Notes: a model not told the origin generated them from the sequence alone. A DNA stretch of 64,000 nucleotides from Myxococcus stipitatus (GCF_038561935.1 NZ_CP102770.1:3968001-4032000); one strand, 5' to 3'; numbered from the stretch's first letter, positions 8,964-18,006 are shown. Made by a program: numbers and translations.

Positions 8964-10298
8964 ATGAAGGCGCTGCTGGGCACGCTGGCGAGCCTGCGAG
9001 GGGACCTCGAATCCGCGGGGGGAAACAACGTGGCGCGCATCGGTACGTCGCGCTCCGCCATCGAGGGTGTCGGGGAGACGCTCAACTCCCTCGTCGCCTC
9101 CATCCGGCCGGACCTGGAGCCCGCGCTGACGGGCCTGCTGGGCCGCATCGATGCGCTCGACGCGAAGCTGGCGGCGAAGAAGGACGACCCGGATGCCGCG
9201 CGTCTGCGTGAGCAGTTGTCCCCTCTGCGCGCCCAGGTCGACGGGACGTCCCAGTCGATGTCCGGCAGCCTCACCGGGCTGGAGGAGAGTGTCGGGGCCT
9301 CGATGGCCACCGCGGTGGGGGGCGCGACGACGGCCCTGGAGACGCTCGAGACCACGGTGTCGGGACAGGTCGAGGCGCTGCTGGCCCAGGTCGATACCGT
9401 CGAGAAGGCCATCGCGCCTGCTCAGGCCCAGGTGGAGTCGCTCATCGCCCAGGCGAGTGAGGCGCTGGATGCGCTCGTGAATGGAGCCGTCGCCGCTGTC
9501 GCCGCCATTCGTGAGCCCTTGCAGCAAGCCGTCGACACCGCGCTCACGACGCTGGACACAATCCTGACCCAGCTCGCCGCCGTGAAGGAGCAGGTGCTCG
9601 CGCTCTTCGCGCCGCTGCCCACGGTGCTCGAGCAACTCCAGACGCTGTATCAGACCCTCGTCGGCTCACTGGAGGCGCTGCTCACGCGGGTGAACACCTT
9701 GCTGGATGCGATTCCCGCCGCGAACCTGCCCAAGCCGATGGTGACGCCGGCCGTGCAGTCCATCCAGCAGGTGGTGACACAAATCACCACGCAGCTCGGG
9801 ACGTTCTCGTCGCAGATGTCCAACCAGATGAGCTCGCTCCAGGAGCAGGTGCTCTCCCAGGTGGACACGGTGCAGACGCAGGCCCTGGCGCAGGTGGACA
9901 CCGTCCAGCAGCAGCTGGTCCAGCAGGTGGACACGCTGAAGCAGTCGGTCCTCCAGCAGGTCGAGCCCGCGGGCGCTCAAATCGACCAGGCGATCACCGC
10001 GGCCGTGGCCCAGGTGGGGACGGCGAAGGAGCAGGCCGTCGCGCAGGTGACGGCGATCCAGGACCAGATGGCCGCGCAGGTGGACACCGTGAAGACCCAG
10101 GTGACCGCGAAGCTGCCCGAGCTGGAGCAGCAGGTCGACGCTGGCGCGCAGGCCGCGGAGGACCAGGTGGAGACCGCGCGGGCCTCCGCCGAGGACCAGG
10201 TCAACGCGACGCGCGCGACGCTGAAGTCCCAGGTGGATGCCACCGCGACCAGTGTGGGCGCAGAGCTCGACGCGCTGGAGGCCCAGGTCCCCGCTTGA
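8964..10298 (+). CDS. Long coiled-coil protein with 11-residue (QVDTV) repeats, candidate VgrG-associated protein
   Basis: The protein has 444 aa, starting at ATG 8964 with GGAGG at 8952-8956. The frame also has a TTG at 8931 without a comparable RBS. It has no signal peptide, no transmembrane segment and no recognised enzyme domain. Composition is dominated by Ala, Gln, Val, Leu, Thr and Glu, with essentially no Cys or Trp. From about 9858 to the end the sequence falls into 11-residue units beginning QVDTV, QVDTL, QVET or QVDA, a hendecad coiled-coil pattern. The first half is coiled-coil-like with some Gly and Pro breaks (for example AANLPKP). It sits 199 bases downstream of the orphan VgrG, whose tail has the same period, so a co-assembled rod or chaperone/effector role is plausible but unproven. 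Alternatives are an apolipoprotein- or LEA-like structural protein. Confidence 0.8.
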   Translation: MKALLGTLASLRGDLESAGGNNVARIGTSRSAIEGVGETLNSLVASIRPDLEPALTGLLGRIDALDAKLAAKKDDPDAARLREQLSPLRAQVDGTSQSMSGSLTGLEESVGASMATAVGGATTALETLETTVSGQVEALLAQVDTVEKAIAPAQAQVESLIAQASEALDALVNGAVAAVAAIREPLQQAVDTALTTLDTILTQLAAVKEQVLALFAPLPTVLEQLQTLYQTLVGSLEALLTRVNTLLDAIPAANLPKPMVTPAVQSIQQVVTQITTQLGTFSSQMSNQMSSLQEQVLSQVDTVQTQALAQVDTVQQQLVQQVDTLKQSVLQQVEPAGAQIDQAITAAVAQVGTAKEQAVAQVTAIQDQMAAQVDTVKTQVTAKLPELEQQVDAGAQAAEDQVETARASAEDQVNATRATLKSQVDATATSVGAELDALEAQVPA

Positions 10299-10304
10299 GC
10301 CCAT

Positions 10305-10326
10305 GCCCCTCCCGCGAAGGAGGGGC
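10305..10326. terminator. Hairpin between convergent genes
   Basis: Perfect 8-bp inverted repeat (GCCCCTCC / GGAGGGGC) with a 6-base loop, in the 39-bp gap between the coiled-coil gene and tssJ. The T-tract is poor on both sides, so this may be a weak bidirectional terminator. Confidence 0.45.
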
Positions 10327-10337
10327 CCTCGCTGTCT

Positions 10338-10883
10338 TTACTTGCCCCCGGAGGGAGCCCCCACCTTCGGGGCCTCGACCTTGGGGGCTTCCACCTTGGG
10401 CGCCTCGAAGCTCGGCACCTCGAGCTTCGGAGGCTCACCCTTGGCGGCCTCGGCCTTGGCCGGTTTCTTCCGCTTGGGCGCATCCGTGCGGATGCGGCTC
10501 TCCTCCAGGTCGATGTCCACACGACCCGGAATGGGCGTGTCGAGGAGCACCTGCCAGGCCCCATCCGGCGTGGTGAAGAGGAAGGAGATGGCCAGCGGCG
10601 ACTCCTCCGGAATCTTCACGCGCGTCTGCGCCTTCTCGCCCGGATAGATGACGAGCGTCTGCACCACGGAGTCATCCGGGTGGACGATGCGCTCGGCCAC
10701 GTCCGCGTAGAACTCCGTCATGTAGCGCTGCGCATCCACCGCCCGGACCACCATGTGCAATGGACGCCCCTGGTTCGTCCCAGGAGGCGACTTCACGTTG
10801 ATGGTCAGATGCGTGGGCGCGCAGGCCACCGTGCCCAGCGCGAGCGCCAGCACCAACAACCACGACCCCTTGCCAGCGTTCAT
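10338..10883 (-). CDS. tssJ: TssJ outer-membrane lipoprotein of the T6SS membrane complex
   Basis: The protein has 181 aa. The N-terminus is a lipoprotein signal (LALALGTVAC, modified Cys at residue 21). A TssJ-type beta-sandwich of about 110 residues follows: LTINVKSPPGTNQ, LHMVVRAVD, FYADVAERIV, ETLVIYPGEKAQ-like strands, then an SFLF-PDGAW turn. TssJ anchors TssM to the outer membrane. The last 45 or so residues are an unusual Lys/Pro/Ala/Glu tail with repeated KVEAP units not expected in typical TssJ; it might span or bind the cell wall. The ATG overlaps the tssM stop (ATGA), and this is the last gene of the operon. An upstream extension of the frame runs inside tssM and is not used. Confidence 0.88.
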   Translation of the reverse strand: MNAGKGSWLLVLALALGTVACAPTHLTINVKSPPGTNQGRPLHMVVRAVDAQRYMTEFYADVAERIVHPDDSVVQTLVIYPGEKAQTRVKIPEESPLAISFLFTTPDGAWQVLLDTPIPGRVDIDLEESRIRTDAPKRKKPAKAEAAKGEPPKLEVPSFEAPKVEAPKVEAPKVGAPSGGK

Positions 10884-13800
10884 CGCGTCACCTCCTGGAA
10901 GAGGGTCCAGGGCCCACCGCGCATGCCGAAGCGCAGTCGAATCTCGGAGTGCTCGGAGCCATCCGGGCCGGGCAGGGGCCAGATGGCGTTCTGCTCGGCG
11001 TCGAAGGTCGCCGCGTCCAGGATGCGGAAGCAGTTCCACGACGAGCGCGACAGCTCCGTGGACCGGTAGCGCTTGCCCTCGCGTCCCGGGACGCGCAGCT
11101 CCACGCCCACGGACGCGGACCGAGGCTCCCACCACGCCAGCGCGAAGTCCTGCCACGCGGGCGTCTGATTGAAGCCGAACGACGCCGCCTCGCCGCACTT
11201 CAGGAACGACATGGTGACAAACCCGCTGTCCCCCGAGGGCGGAAGCGGCAGCGGACGCACCTGGAGCATCAAGGGCTGCGGCTTGCCTTCCTCCGTCCAC
11301 AACAGCCGCGCCAGCTTCGACAGCCGGCTCAGCATCGCGAGCATGCGCGGAGGCACCGCCAGCTGCTGCCGCAGCGGCCGGCGCAGCATCCACTCCGTGC
11401 CGCGCTCCTCGACCACCGGTGACAGGACCTGGTTCACGAACTGCCAGAACGCGCCGTCCTTGCGCTTGAGGACGTCCAGCTCCGTCGGGTCCAGCTCCTG
11501 GCTCGCCTCCACCGCGAAGGGATAGCGGCGCATGAGCGGCGTGAGCAGTGTCCGGAAGCGCCACTCCCACTGCTCCTCCAGCACGCGCTCGAGCTCCGCC
11601 CGGCCCAGCTCCCGGGTCACCAGGAAGGGCTCGCGGAACGGCCGGCGCAGCTCACCCAGGATGCCCTGCTTGTCCAGCCACGCATCCACCTTGCGCAGGT
11701 ACGAGCCCTCCTCGTCGAGCAGCATCGACAGGCCCACGCGGCCCAGCGGCGAGAGCAGGTCGACCAGCTGTCGGCCGCTCTCCTCGGCCGTCGCGGGCGC
11801 CTCCTGGCCTCCCGTGCGCATCGCCGCGGGCACCACCGTGCGGTCGCTCAACATCGGCGGCGCGTTGAAGCCGGAGACCTCCGTGTGCAGCTGCGACACC
11901 AGCAGCAGGAACGCGGACAGCTCCTTCGTCTGGCCATCCTTGTCCGGCGTCATGAGCTGGACGATGGGACGGAAGGCGGACAGCTCCTGGCGCAGGGGCT
12001 CGTAGTAGGGGCCCTCCATCGGGCCGATGCCCGCGCCCGTCGACACCTCGCGCAGCATCGCCACCAGCTCCGACGTCGGCTGCGTCACCGCGGAGAGCTC
12101 CGAGGCGAGCGTCGTCGTCAGCGCCGTGAAGCGGTAGTCGCGGTACTTCACCAGCAGGTCCTGCCGGTACCGTTGTCCGAAGTTGGAGACCTTCTTCAGC
12201 ACGTAGCCCTGGCGCTGCGCGGCTTCCGCGCGGGAGAGCTTCGAGTCCGCCATGCGGATGGTGAACTCGTCCACCAGGGGCCGGATGTCGGTCTCGAAGT
12301 TCAGCCACTCCGAGCCATGGTTCGAGGGCATCGCGTCCACGCGCCCCACGTCCACCGCGTCTCCGATGGAGATGCCCAGCCCGTTCTCCTTGGCGGACGC
12401 CACCGCGCCGGCCGGCAGGCCCATCAGCCGCCGGCTGAACGGATTCTGCCCCTGCTCAATCTGTCGCAAGAGCTTGTCCAGCAGCACGCGCGACAGCTCC
12501 TTGGGACGGAACTCGAAGGACTGCTGGAGCACACGCACCTCGATGCGCGCGTCCGCGTTCGCGGGCACGAAGAGGCCACCAGTGCGCGTCAGGAGCTCCG
12601 CCGTGGACATCTCCTCGGCGGCCTTGAGGCCCGCGTCAATCTCCTCCTCCATGCGCAGCACCGCCGCCAGCATCGCCTGGTGGTCGCGGTGCCAGTCGAG
12701 CGCGTCGAGCGTGTTCTCCACGCCCTTGAGGGTCGCCTGGCTCTCCGGCGCGCCGGACGCGTCGAGCAGCGCCAGCAGCTTGTGCGCGGACGTATAGGAG
12801 ACGCTCTGCGCCAGCGTTATCTGGAGCCGCTGACGCTCGCTCGTGAGCGCACGCCACTGCTCCATGTTCAGCTCGCGCGCGCCCAACACCAGCTGCAGGC
12901 GCATGAGGTGGTCTCGCCACGGGCCCAGGTAGCTCTCCTCCCGCAGCCACTGGTAGGGCCACTTCATCCAGGGAACCTGTGCTTGCGTCTGCATGCCCGC
13001 GCGCCAGGCCTGGTCGCTGGAGATGATGTAGTCGCCGACGACCTCCTCGCGAAGCCCCGTGGCCTGCATCCAGTCGCCGTCCTTCCCGGCCGCACGCGTG
13101 CCCAGGAGGTCCAGCGAGTCCGCCGCCCAGTTCCACCGCTTGCGGTACTGGCTGTCCAGGCTCGACAGGAGGAAGCGGCCCATGTCGTCGCCGCGCGCCG
13201 AGCGCGCCACCGCCATCAGGTGCAGCATCTGCTCGGGGCGGCAGAGCGTCTCCCGCTCACACCGCTCATCCACCTGCATGGGCGCGAAGAGGGAGCGGCT
13301 GCCTCCCAGCTCCGACGGAGAACAGCCGGGGATGAGCGGGCCGCAGCGCTCACACTGCTCCTGGCACCGCTCCATGAGCGGCTTGAGGTAGGAGAGCCGG
13401 ACGGTGTTGGCCAGCTGCGCCCGGAGCACCTCCTGCTCGTCGAGGAAGCTGTGGTTCAGCGGGGGCCAGTAGCGCTTCGCGGCGAGCAGCGCGTCCATGG
13501 CCTGCATCGCGCCCTGGCCCTTGTCCACGACGACCTCACCCGAGGCCGTCAGGTGCTGCTGCTGGAGCCGCTGCACCGTGGAGTCGAAGTCCGCCATGTG
13601 CCGCTGGGCCGCTTCGAGCCGGCCATGGAAGTTCGCATACGCGGCGAGGACGGGCAGACACCCCAGCGCCAGCAGGGCCGCGCAGCGGCGCAGGTGCTTG
13701 CCGCGATAGAGCGAGCGCAGCTCGAGGGTCCGCTTCTCCGCCGCGATGGCGAACACACCCACCGAGCGGGCCTCGGCGTAGGGGGACGACAGGTACACCC

Positions 13801-14764
13801 GCGACAGCTCCGGGCGGTACGACAGCGCACCGCCCTCCCACAGGCCGCTGACGAAGCGCGCGAGCGCCGCGAAGGAGTCACCGCCCCGCGCGTAGAACTC
13901 CTCGAGCCGCCCGAAGGCCTCCACCGACAGCGACACCAGGCCCAGCGCGAAGTACTGCTCCAGCGGCTGGAGCCCCGCGGCCAGCTTGCCTTCCTCTCCC
14001 GGAGGCGGCACGTCCCAGTGCAGGGGGATGCCATGGCCGCGCAGGAGCTGGGCGAAGTCCTCGAAGCCCACCAGCGAGTCCATGTGCGTCAGGCACAGCC
14101 GCGTCTCGACGGCGCCCTTGCTCACCTCGCCCAGCAGGTTGATCTTCCCGCGCACCAGCTGGATGAAGCGACGCACCTCGTCCGGCGGCGTCTCCGCCAG
14201 CCAGCGCGTGTCCAGCGCGACGACGACGCGCCCGCGCTGACGCCGGAAGCTCGAGCGCCACAGGCGCCGCAGCGCATTGCGCGCCTCCTGCGTGTCGTCC
14301 TCCAGGAGCGACGCGGAGACCTCGTGCACCACCTTGTCGGGCCCGAGGAAGATCTGCAGCAGCGGGTCGGACGTGTAGCTGGGCATGAACTGGCGCTCCT
14401 GCCTGCGCCAGTCCACCTCCAGGTCGATGAGCGTCGTCTTGCCGGCTCCCGCGGGGCCCATCACCACCACGGTGGGGAAGTCCATCACCGCCACGCGGTA
14501 GCGCAGGGGCAGCGCGCGCAGGAACTTCTCCTGGATGCGCAGCAGCGCCTTGGCCTCCAGCTTCTTGCGAGGCTCCGTGGCGGGGGCGGCCGGGCGGCGC
14601 TTGCGCCACCACCACACCAGGCCCACCACCAGCGCCAGGGCGAGCAGCACCCCGAGCCCGATGAGAATCCACGTCAGATAGGGGCGCGCTGCTTCCGCCG
14701 CCGTCGTCGCCGCGTTCGCGGCCGCACTCGCGGTCGCCGCGGCCGCAACCTTCTCGCCCGCCAT
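10880..14764 (-). CDS. tssM: TssM (IcmF-family) inner-membrane T6SS core protein
   Basis: The protein has 1294 aa, within the size range of TssM. There is an N-terminal transmembrane segment (WILIGLGVLLALALVVGLVWWW, about residues 30-51). A cytoplasmic NTPase domain follows, with Walker A GPAGAGKTTLI near residue 101 and the DxRWL region after it. A further transmembrane stretch lies near residue 360 (AALLALGCLPVLAAYA). The large periplasmic part ends in a beta-rich domain (GGPWTLFQEVTR at the C-terminus). TssM links TssL in the inner membrane to TssJ in the outer membrane. ATG 14764 follows GAGGGACTAG and is preferred to an in-frame start 34 codons upstream, which would run through the preceding gene. 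Neighbours on both sides are T6SS genes. Confidence 0.93.
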   Translation of the reverse strand: MAGEKVAAAATASAAANAATTAAEAARPYLTWILIGLGVLLALALVVGLVWWWRKRRPAAPATEPRKKLEAKALLRIQEKFLRALPLRYRVAVMDFPTVVVMGPAGAGKTTLIDLEVDWRRQERQFMPSYTSDPLLQIFLGPDKVVHEVSASLLEDDTQEARNALRRLWRSSFRRQRGRVVVALDTRWLAETPPDEVRRFIQLVRGKINLLGEVSKGAVETRLCLTHMDSLVGFEDFAQLLRGHGIPLHWDVPPPGEEGKLAAGLQPLEQYFALGLVSLSVEAFGRLEEFYARGGDSFAALARFVSGLWEGGALSYRPELSRVYLSSPYAEARSVGVFAIAAEKRTLELRSLYRGKHLRRCAALLALGCLPVLAAYANFHGRLEAAQRHMADFDSTVQRLQQQHLTASGEVVVDKGQGAMQAMDALLAAKRYWPPLNHSFLDEQEVLRAQLANTVRLSYLKPLMERCQEQCERCGPLIPGCSPSELGGSRSLFAPMQVDERCERETLCRPEQMLHLMAVARSARGDDMGRFLLSSLDSQYRKRWNWAADSLDLLGTRAAGKDGDWMQATGLREEVVGDYIISSDQAWRAGMQTQAQVPWMKWPYQWLREESYLGPWRDHLMRLQLVLGARELNMEQWRALTSERQRLQITLAQSVSYTSAHKLLALLDASGAPESQATLKGVENTLDALDWHRDHQAMLAAVLRMEEEIDAGLKAAEEMSTAELLTRTGGLFVPANADARIEVRVLQQSFEFRPKELSRVLLDKLLRQIEQGQNPFSRRLMGLPAGAVASAKENGLGISIGDAVDVGRVDAMPSNHGSEWLNFETDIRPLVDEFTIRMADSKLSRAEAAQRQGYVLKKVSNFGQRYRQDLLVKYRDYRFTALTTTLASELSAVTQPTSELVAMLREVSTGAGIGPMEGPYYEPLRQELSAFRPIVQLMTPDKDGQTKELSAFLLLVSQLHTEVSGFNAPPMLSDRTVVPAAMRTGGQEAPATAEESGRQLVDLLSPLGRVGLSMLLDEEGSYLRKVDAWLDKQGILGELRRPFREPFLVTRELGRAELERVLEEQWEWRFRTLLTPLMRRYPFAVEASQELDPTELDVLKRKDGAFWQFVNQVLSPVVEERGTEWMLRRPLRQQLAVPPRMLAMLSRLSKLARLLWTEEGKPQPLMLQVRPLPLPPSGDSGFVTMSFLKCGEAASFGFNQTPAWQDFALAWWEPRSASVGVELRVPGREGKRYRSTELSRSSWNCFRILDAATFDAEQNAIWPLPGPDGSEHSEIRLRFGMRGGPWTLFQEVTR

Positions 14765-14766
14765 GG

Positions 14767-15066
14767 CTAGTCCCTCTTCCCGCCCGCTTGTGCGCGGGCC
14801 GCGAGCTGAAGACCTTCCATCACGTCCTCCAGCCGCTGAAATGTCGTCTCGAGCTGCACGCCCCATGCCTCCCGCTCCTTGAGCGAGAGCCTGGCGCCAC
14901 CCGGGCCCGGCTCCAGGGCCTTGGCGCCTTCGCGCACCACATCCAGCAAGGGCTTCGTCCCTTCACCGAGCGAGCCCAGCGAGGCCGTCACGGCCTGCTC
15001 CAGTCGCTCCACCAGCTCGGCCATGCCCGGGGAGGGCTTTCGGGGCGGTGTCTTGGGGGAGGTCAT
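14767..15066 (-). CDS. Small uncharacterised protein between tssL and tssM
   Basis: The protein has 99 aa (100 if the GTG at 15069 is used). It is helix-rich and charged, with a Pro-rich start (TPPRKPSPG) and no signal peptide or membrane segment. It is placed exactly between tssL (10 bases upstream) and tssM (2 bases downstream), so it is co-transcribed and probably co-translated with them. I do not recognise a family. By position it could be a small accessory or stabilising factor of the TssL-TssM complex. The compact spacing on both sides, within the operon, makes it a credible gene rather than a spurious frame. Confidence 0.65.
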   Translation of the reverse strand: MTSPKTPPRKPSPGMAELVERLEQAVTASLGSLGEGTKPLLDVVREGAKALEPGPGGARLSLKEREAWGVQLETTFQRLEDVMEGLQLAARAQAGGKRD

Positions 15067-15076
15067 CACACGTGTC

Positions 15077-15715
15077 TCAGTTGGAGAGGTGCCAGAGCAC
15101 CACGGGCAGCGTGACGATGATGGCGAGCGTCACCGCGTAGTAGCGCCAGGGGAAGTCGTAGAGCGTGGGCGGCGGGCCGGCTTCCTCGGTCGAGACCTGG
15201 GGCGCGACGGCCTCCGGGCGGGGGATGCGCGCCACCAGCTGCTCGCGGTACTCGCGAAGCCGCGCGGGGTGCCCGACATAGCGGCCCGTGAAGCCCGCGG
15301 TGAGGCAGAAGTGCAGCATCTCGAAGAGCAGGGGCGCGGTGTCCTGCCGACGCAGGCACGCGTCCGCCAGCTCGTAGAAGAGGTCTCCGCCGGAGTCCAA
15401 GCCGAACACGCGCAGCTGCAAGAGCGGCCAGTGCTGGGCATCGTCGTTCGCCAGCCGCCCGAGCACCTTCTCGTCCAGGAGGAACGCGAACGGCTGCAGC
15501 ACCTTCTCCACGTCGTCGGAGCGCAGGTCCGCGCCCAGGGCGATGCGGAGCTTCTCGATTTCGACGACCAGGTCGCGCGACATCGCCTCCATCGCGCCCG
15601 GCGACAGGTGGTCGCGGTAGGCCGGGTCCAGGTTCGCCGGGCCCAGCTCTCGCGCCAGGGTGTCATCCACATGGCGGTAGGCCAGGAGGATGGCCTTCCA
15701 GTGCGTCAGCTTCAT
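15077..15715 (-). CDS. tssL: TssL (DotU-family) inner-membrane T6SS protein
   Basis: The protein has 212 aa and starts MKLTHWKAILLAYRHVD. The cytoplasmic helical domain shows DotU hallmarks: the AFLLDEKVL motif, then LLQLRVFGLDSGGDLFYELADACL, which resembles the family's FF-xL-typical helix, followed by LLFEMLHFCLTAGFTGRY. A single C-terminal transmembrane helix (YYAVTLAIIVTLPVVLWHL) makes it a tail-anchored protein. It lacks a fused OmpA peptidoglycan-binding domain, as in the short TssL class. Its ATG lies one base after the tssF stop. The longer in-frame extension upstream would overlap tssF by 57 codons and is rejected. Confidence 0.9.
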   Translation of the reverse strand: MKLTHWKAILLAYRHVDDTLARELGPANLDPAYRDHLSPGAMEAMSRDLVVEIEKLRIALGADLRSDDVEKVLQPFAFLLDEKVLGRLANDDAQHWPLLQLRVFGLDSGGDLFYELADACLRRQDTAPLLFEMLHFCLTAGFTGRYVGHPARLREYREQLVARIPRPEAVAPQVSTEEAGPPPTLYDFPWRYYAVTLAIIVTLPVVLWHLSN

Positions 15716-15716
15716 G

Positions 15717-17363
15717 TCAGGAGACTCCCGGGAGGGCGAGGGGACCGGTCCCCGCGATGGTGGCGCGAAGCTCCACCGAGGCTTCGTGATTCCATGCATC
15801 CAGCAAGTCGCGTACCCGCGTGAGGAAGCACACCACCAGCGGCTCGAAGCCCGGTTCGAAGGGCTCCACCACCACCTCGTACACATGCCGCAGGCCCGAG
15901 CCGCGCATCGCGCTGTCCGGCACGCGCGACACGGTCAGCTCGCGCAGCAGCGGCAGCACGCGGCGGAAGGGGCCTTCGGTGGGCGTGCCCAGGTGCTCGA
16001 GCACGGAGCGGAGCTCATCCAGCCCCAGCGTGGCCTGGGCCTTCCAGGCGAGCAGCTGGGTGAGCGCGGTCAGGTCGTCGCGCAGGGGGCTCTCGCGGTC
16101 CGGCTGGAGCTGCCCGACGAGGCGCCAGTCCAGGCCCTCGATGTGGCGCCCCGGCACGCTCACCGACATCCGCCCGGAGGCATCCGAGGCGAAGCGCGGC
16201 TGGTGCCACAGCGCCTCCACCACCAGCTTGCGCGGCGAGGAGAACGCCTCCGGCATGCGCAGCACCAGGTGCGGGGAAGGGCCGTGCTCCGTCGGGACCT
16301 CCTCCACCTCGTAGGCGGGGCCCGTGCCGGGCAGGTGCGCGGGCCGCAGCGGCGCCAGGCCCGTCTTCGTCATCTCGAACACGCCCGTCACCGAGTGCAG
16401 CGCCAGCTCCCGCCCCGCGCTCATGTTGCGGATGGGGTGCTCGGAGCGGGTGCCGTCCGTGGTGATGACCTGTGCGGGCTCCGCGCGCAGGTTCTCCACC
16501 GGCACCGCGAAGGGCACCAGGAAGTCGGGCCGGTGCGAGCGGCCCACCGTCCACTCCTGGGCCAGGTCGAAGCACAGGCTGAAGCGCCGCCACGCCCCCC
16601 GCGTGGGCGCCACGTCGACGTGGATGAAGAGCTCCGTCTCCGGGAAGAGGAAGAACGAGCGCAGCCGCTGGAGCGGATGGGTGAACGACGCGGAGTCCTC
16701 CGGCGAGGGGGCCTCGCGGTCGAAGGACACGTCGCACTTCGTGCCCGTGGAGTGCTCGTCCGCCAGCGCGTCGTACACCACGCTGACGCCCCGCAGGTGC
16801 TGGCGCAGCGAGTGGAACACCGCGAGCGATGGCAGGTACTCATCCAGGTGCCGCACGTGCAGGCTCAGCGTGCCCACCGCGTCCGCGCGCTCGTGGCGGG
16901 ACTCGAAGGTGAGGATGAGCCGGTGCCCGCCGCGCACCAGCGGGCGCACCTCCGTGGACTCCAGCTCCACGGGCAGCACGCGCAGGTCGCGCTGCAGCCG
17001 GAAGGTGCCGGGCTCGCCCTGGCTGGGAGAGAGCCGCAGCTCCGTGCCGCGAGGCAGGAGGATGGGCTCACCCATCTTCCCGCCGGGGAGCGCCTCCACC
17101 ACCGCGCGCGTGGGCAGCGGCTCCAGGAGGAAATCGAAGAAGCCCGCGAACAGCCGACGCCAGGTGGCTCGCAGGTTGTGCAGCGTGGCGTGGCGCGTCT
17201 GCACGGAGAAGAACGCCATCGCCTCCATGAGGCGCCGCACGTCCGGGTCCTCGCGCTCCAGCGGGGCGGCGGGGTAGCGCTCGTGGAAGCGCTGGCGGAA
17301 GCGCTCCAGCGAGGCCATCTCCTCGAGGAAGTCCTGGTGCAGCCGGTCCGTGGGGCGGGTCAT
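15717..17363 (-). CDS. tssF: TssF baseplate protein (VasA/ImpG family)
   Basis: The protein has 548 aa, slightly shorter than many TssF proteins (about 580-620). The N-terminus has the typical FLEEMASLERFRQRFHERYP start and a DPDVRRLMEAMAFF helix, which matches the family's conserved 'DP...ERLLEGfAFL' region. Next come LLPRGTEL and the beta-strand wedge domains. TssF forms the baseplate wedge with TssG around the VgrG hub. It follows the beta-helix gene by 13 bases and is followed at once by tssL. Confidence 0.85.
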   Translation of the reverse strand: MTRPTDRLHQDFLEEMASLERFRQRFHERYPAAPLEREDPDVRRLMEAMAFFSVQTRHATLHNLRATWRRLFAGFFDFLLEPLPTRAVVEALPGGKMGEPILLPRGTELRLSPSQGEPGTFRLQRDLRVLPVELESTEVRPLVRGGHRLILTFESRHERADAVGTLSLHVRHLDEYLPSLAVFHSLRQHLRGVSVVYDALADEHSTGTKCDVSFDREAPSPEDSASFTHPLQRLRSFFLFPETELFIHVDVAPTRGAWRRFSLCFDLAQEWTVGRSHRPDFLVPFAVPVENLRAEPAQVITTDGTRSEHPIRNMSAGRELALHSVTGVFEMTKTGLAPLRPAHLPGTGPAYEVEEVPTEHGPSPHLVLRMPEAFSSPRKLVVEALWHQPRFASDASGRMSVSVPGRHIEGLDWRLVGQLQPDRESPLRDDLTALTQLLAWKAQATLGLDELRSVLEHLGTPTEGPFRRVLPLLRELTVSRVPDSAMRGSGLRHVYEVVVEPFEPGFEPLVVCFLTRVRDLLDAWNHEASVELRATIAGTGPLALPGVS

Positions 17364-17376
17364 CGCGGGCGCTCCA

Positions 17377-17979
17377 TCAACCCAGCTTCACCATCGCGCC
17401 GGAGACGCTGGTGATGCCGGAGGCCTTGAGGTTGGCCATGCCCTGCGCCTCCAGGTCCAGCGCGGCCTGGCCCGCCACCTTCACGTTCAGCCCGCTCAGC
17501 TCGCTGGACGTCTGGCCCGCGAGCTTCAGCGTGAGGCCGTCCACCTTGGCCTCGCCTCCGCTGGCGGACATGGAGGCCGTCATGCCCTTGAGCGCGAGCG
17601 CCGCCGTGGCCTCCACGTTGACCTTCTGCGACGAGGAGATGCTGGCGTCCTGCGTGGCGCTCTGCGTGAGCTTCGCTTGCGTCGTGAGCGTCATGTCCTT
17701 CGTGCTCGTCACCTTCAGCGTGTCCTGGCTCGTCCACTCGGACGTCTTCGACGACAGGAGGGTGATGGTCTCCGCGTCCACCTTGAAGTCCTTCACCGTG
17801 ACGACGACGCTGTCCGCCTTCTGCACCACGGTGCTGGTGTCGTTCTGGCCGGCCACCTTGAGGGTGATGCTGGTGCCGTCCATCGTCACGGTTTGCAGAA
17901 TCTTCCCGTCGGCGTTGTCCACCGTGACGGTGATGCCCTTCACTTTGTCGAGCTCGATGGTGCAGACCAGCGTTCCCAT
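17377..17979 (-). CDS. Beta-helix-like spike partner encoded directly after vgrG
   Basis: The protein has 200 aa with no signal or transmembrane segment. It is an almost uninterrupted series of short beta-strands rich in Val, Thr, Ser, Ala and Lys (KVKGITVTVDN, GKILQTVTMDG, TSITLKVAGQ, and so on). That resembles the triple-stranded beta-helix that normally forms the C-terminal needle of VgrG and phage gp5. The preceding VgrG ends soon after its core domain without such a needle. My reading is that the spike is split into two polypeptides. The two genes are 27 bases apart on the same strand. An alternative is an effector adaptor or an unrelated repetitive protein. The family was not recognised. 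Confidence 0.7.
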   Translation of the reverse strand: MGTLVCTIELDKVKGITVTVDNADGKILQTVTMDGTSITLKVAGQNDTSTVVQKADSVVVTVKDFKVDAETITLLSSKTSEWTSQDTLKVTSTKDMTLTTQAKLTQSATQDASISSSQKVNVEATAALALKGMTASMSASGGEAKVDGLTLKLAGQTSSELSGLNVKVAGQAALDLEAQGMANLKASGITSVSGAMVKLG

Positions 17980-18006
17980 GCGTCTTTCACGCCTCCGAAT
18001 CCGCGC

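Noticed and set aside
11885..14770. 961-codon plus-strand open frame inside tssM
   Set aside because: High-GC antisense shadow: the minus strand encodes a full TssM with Walker A and membrane segments.
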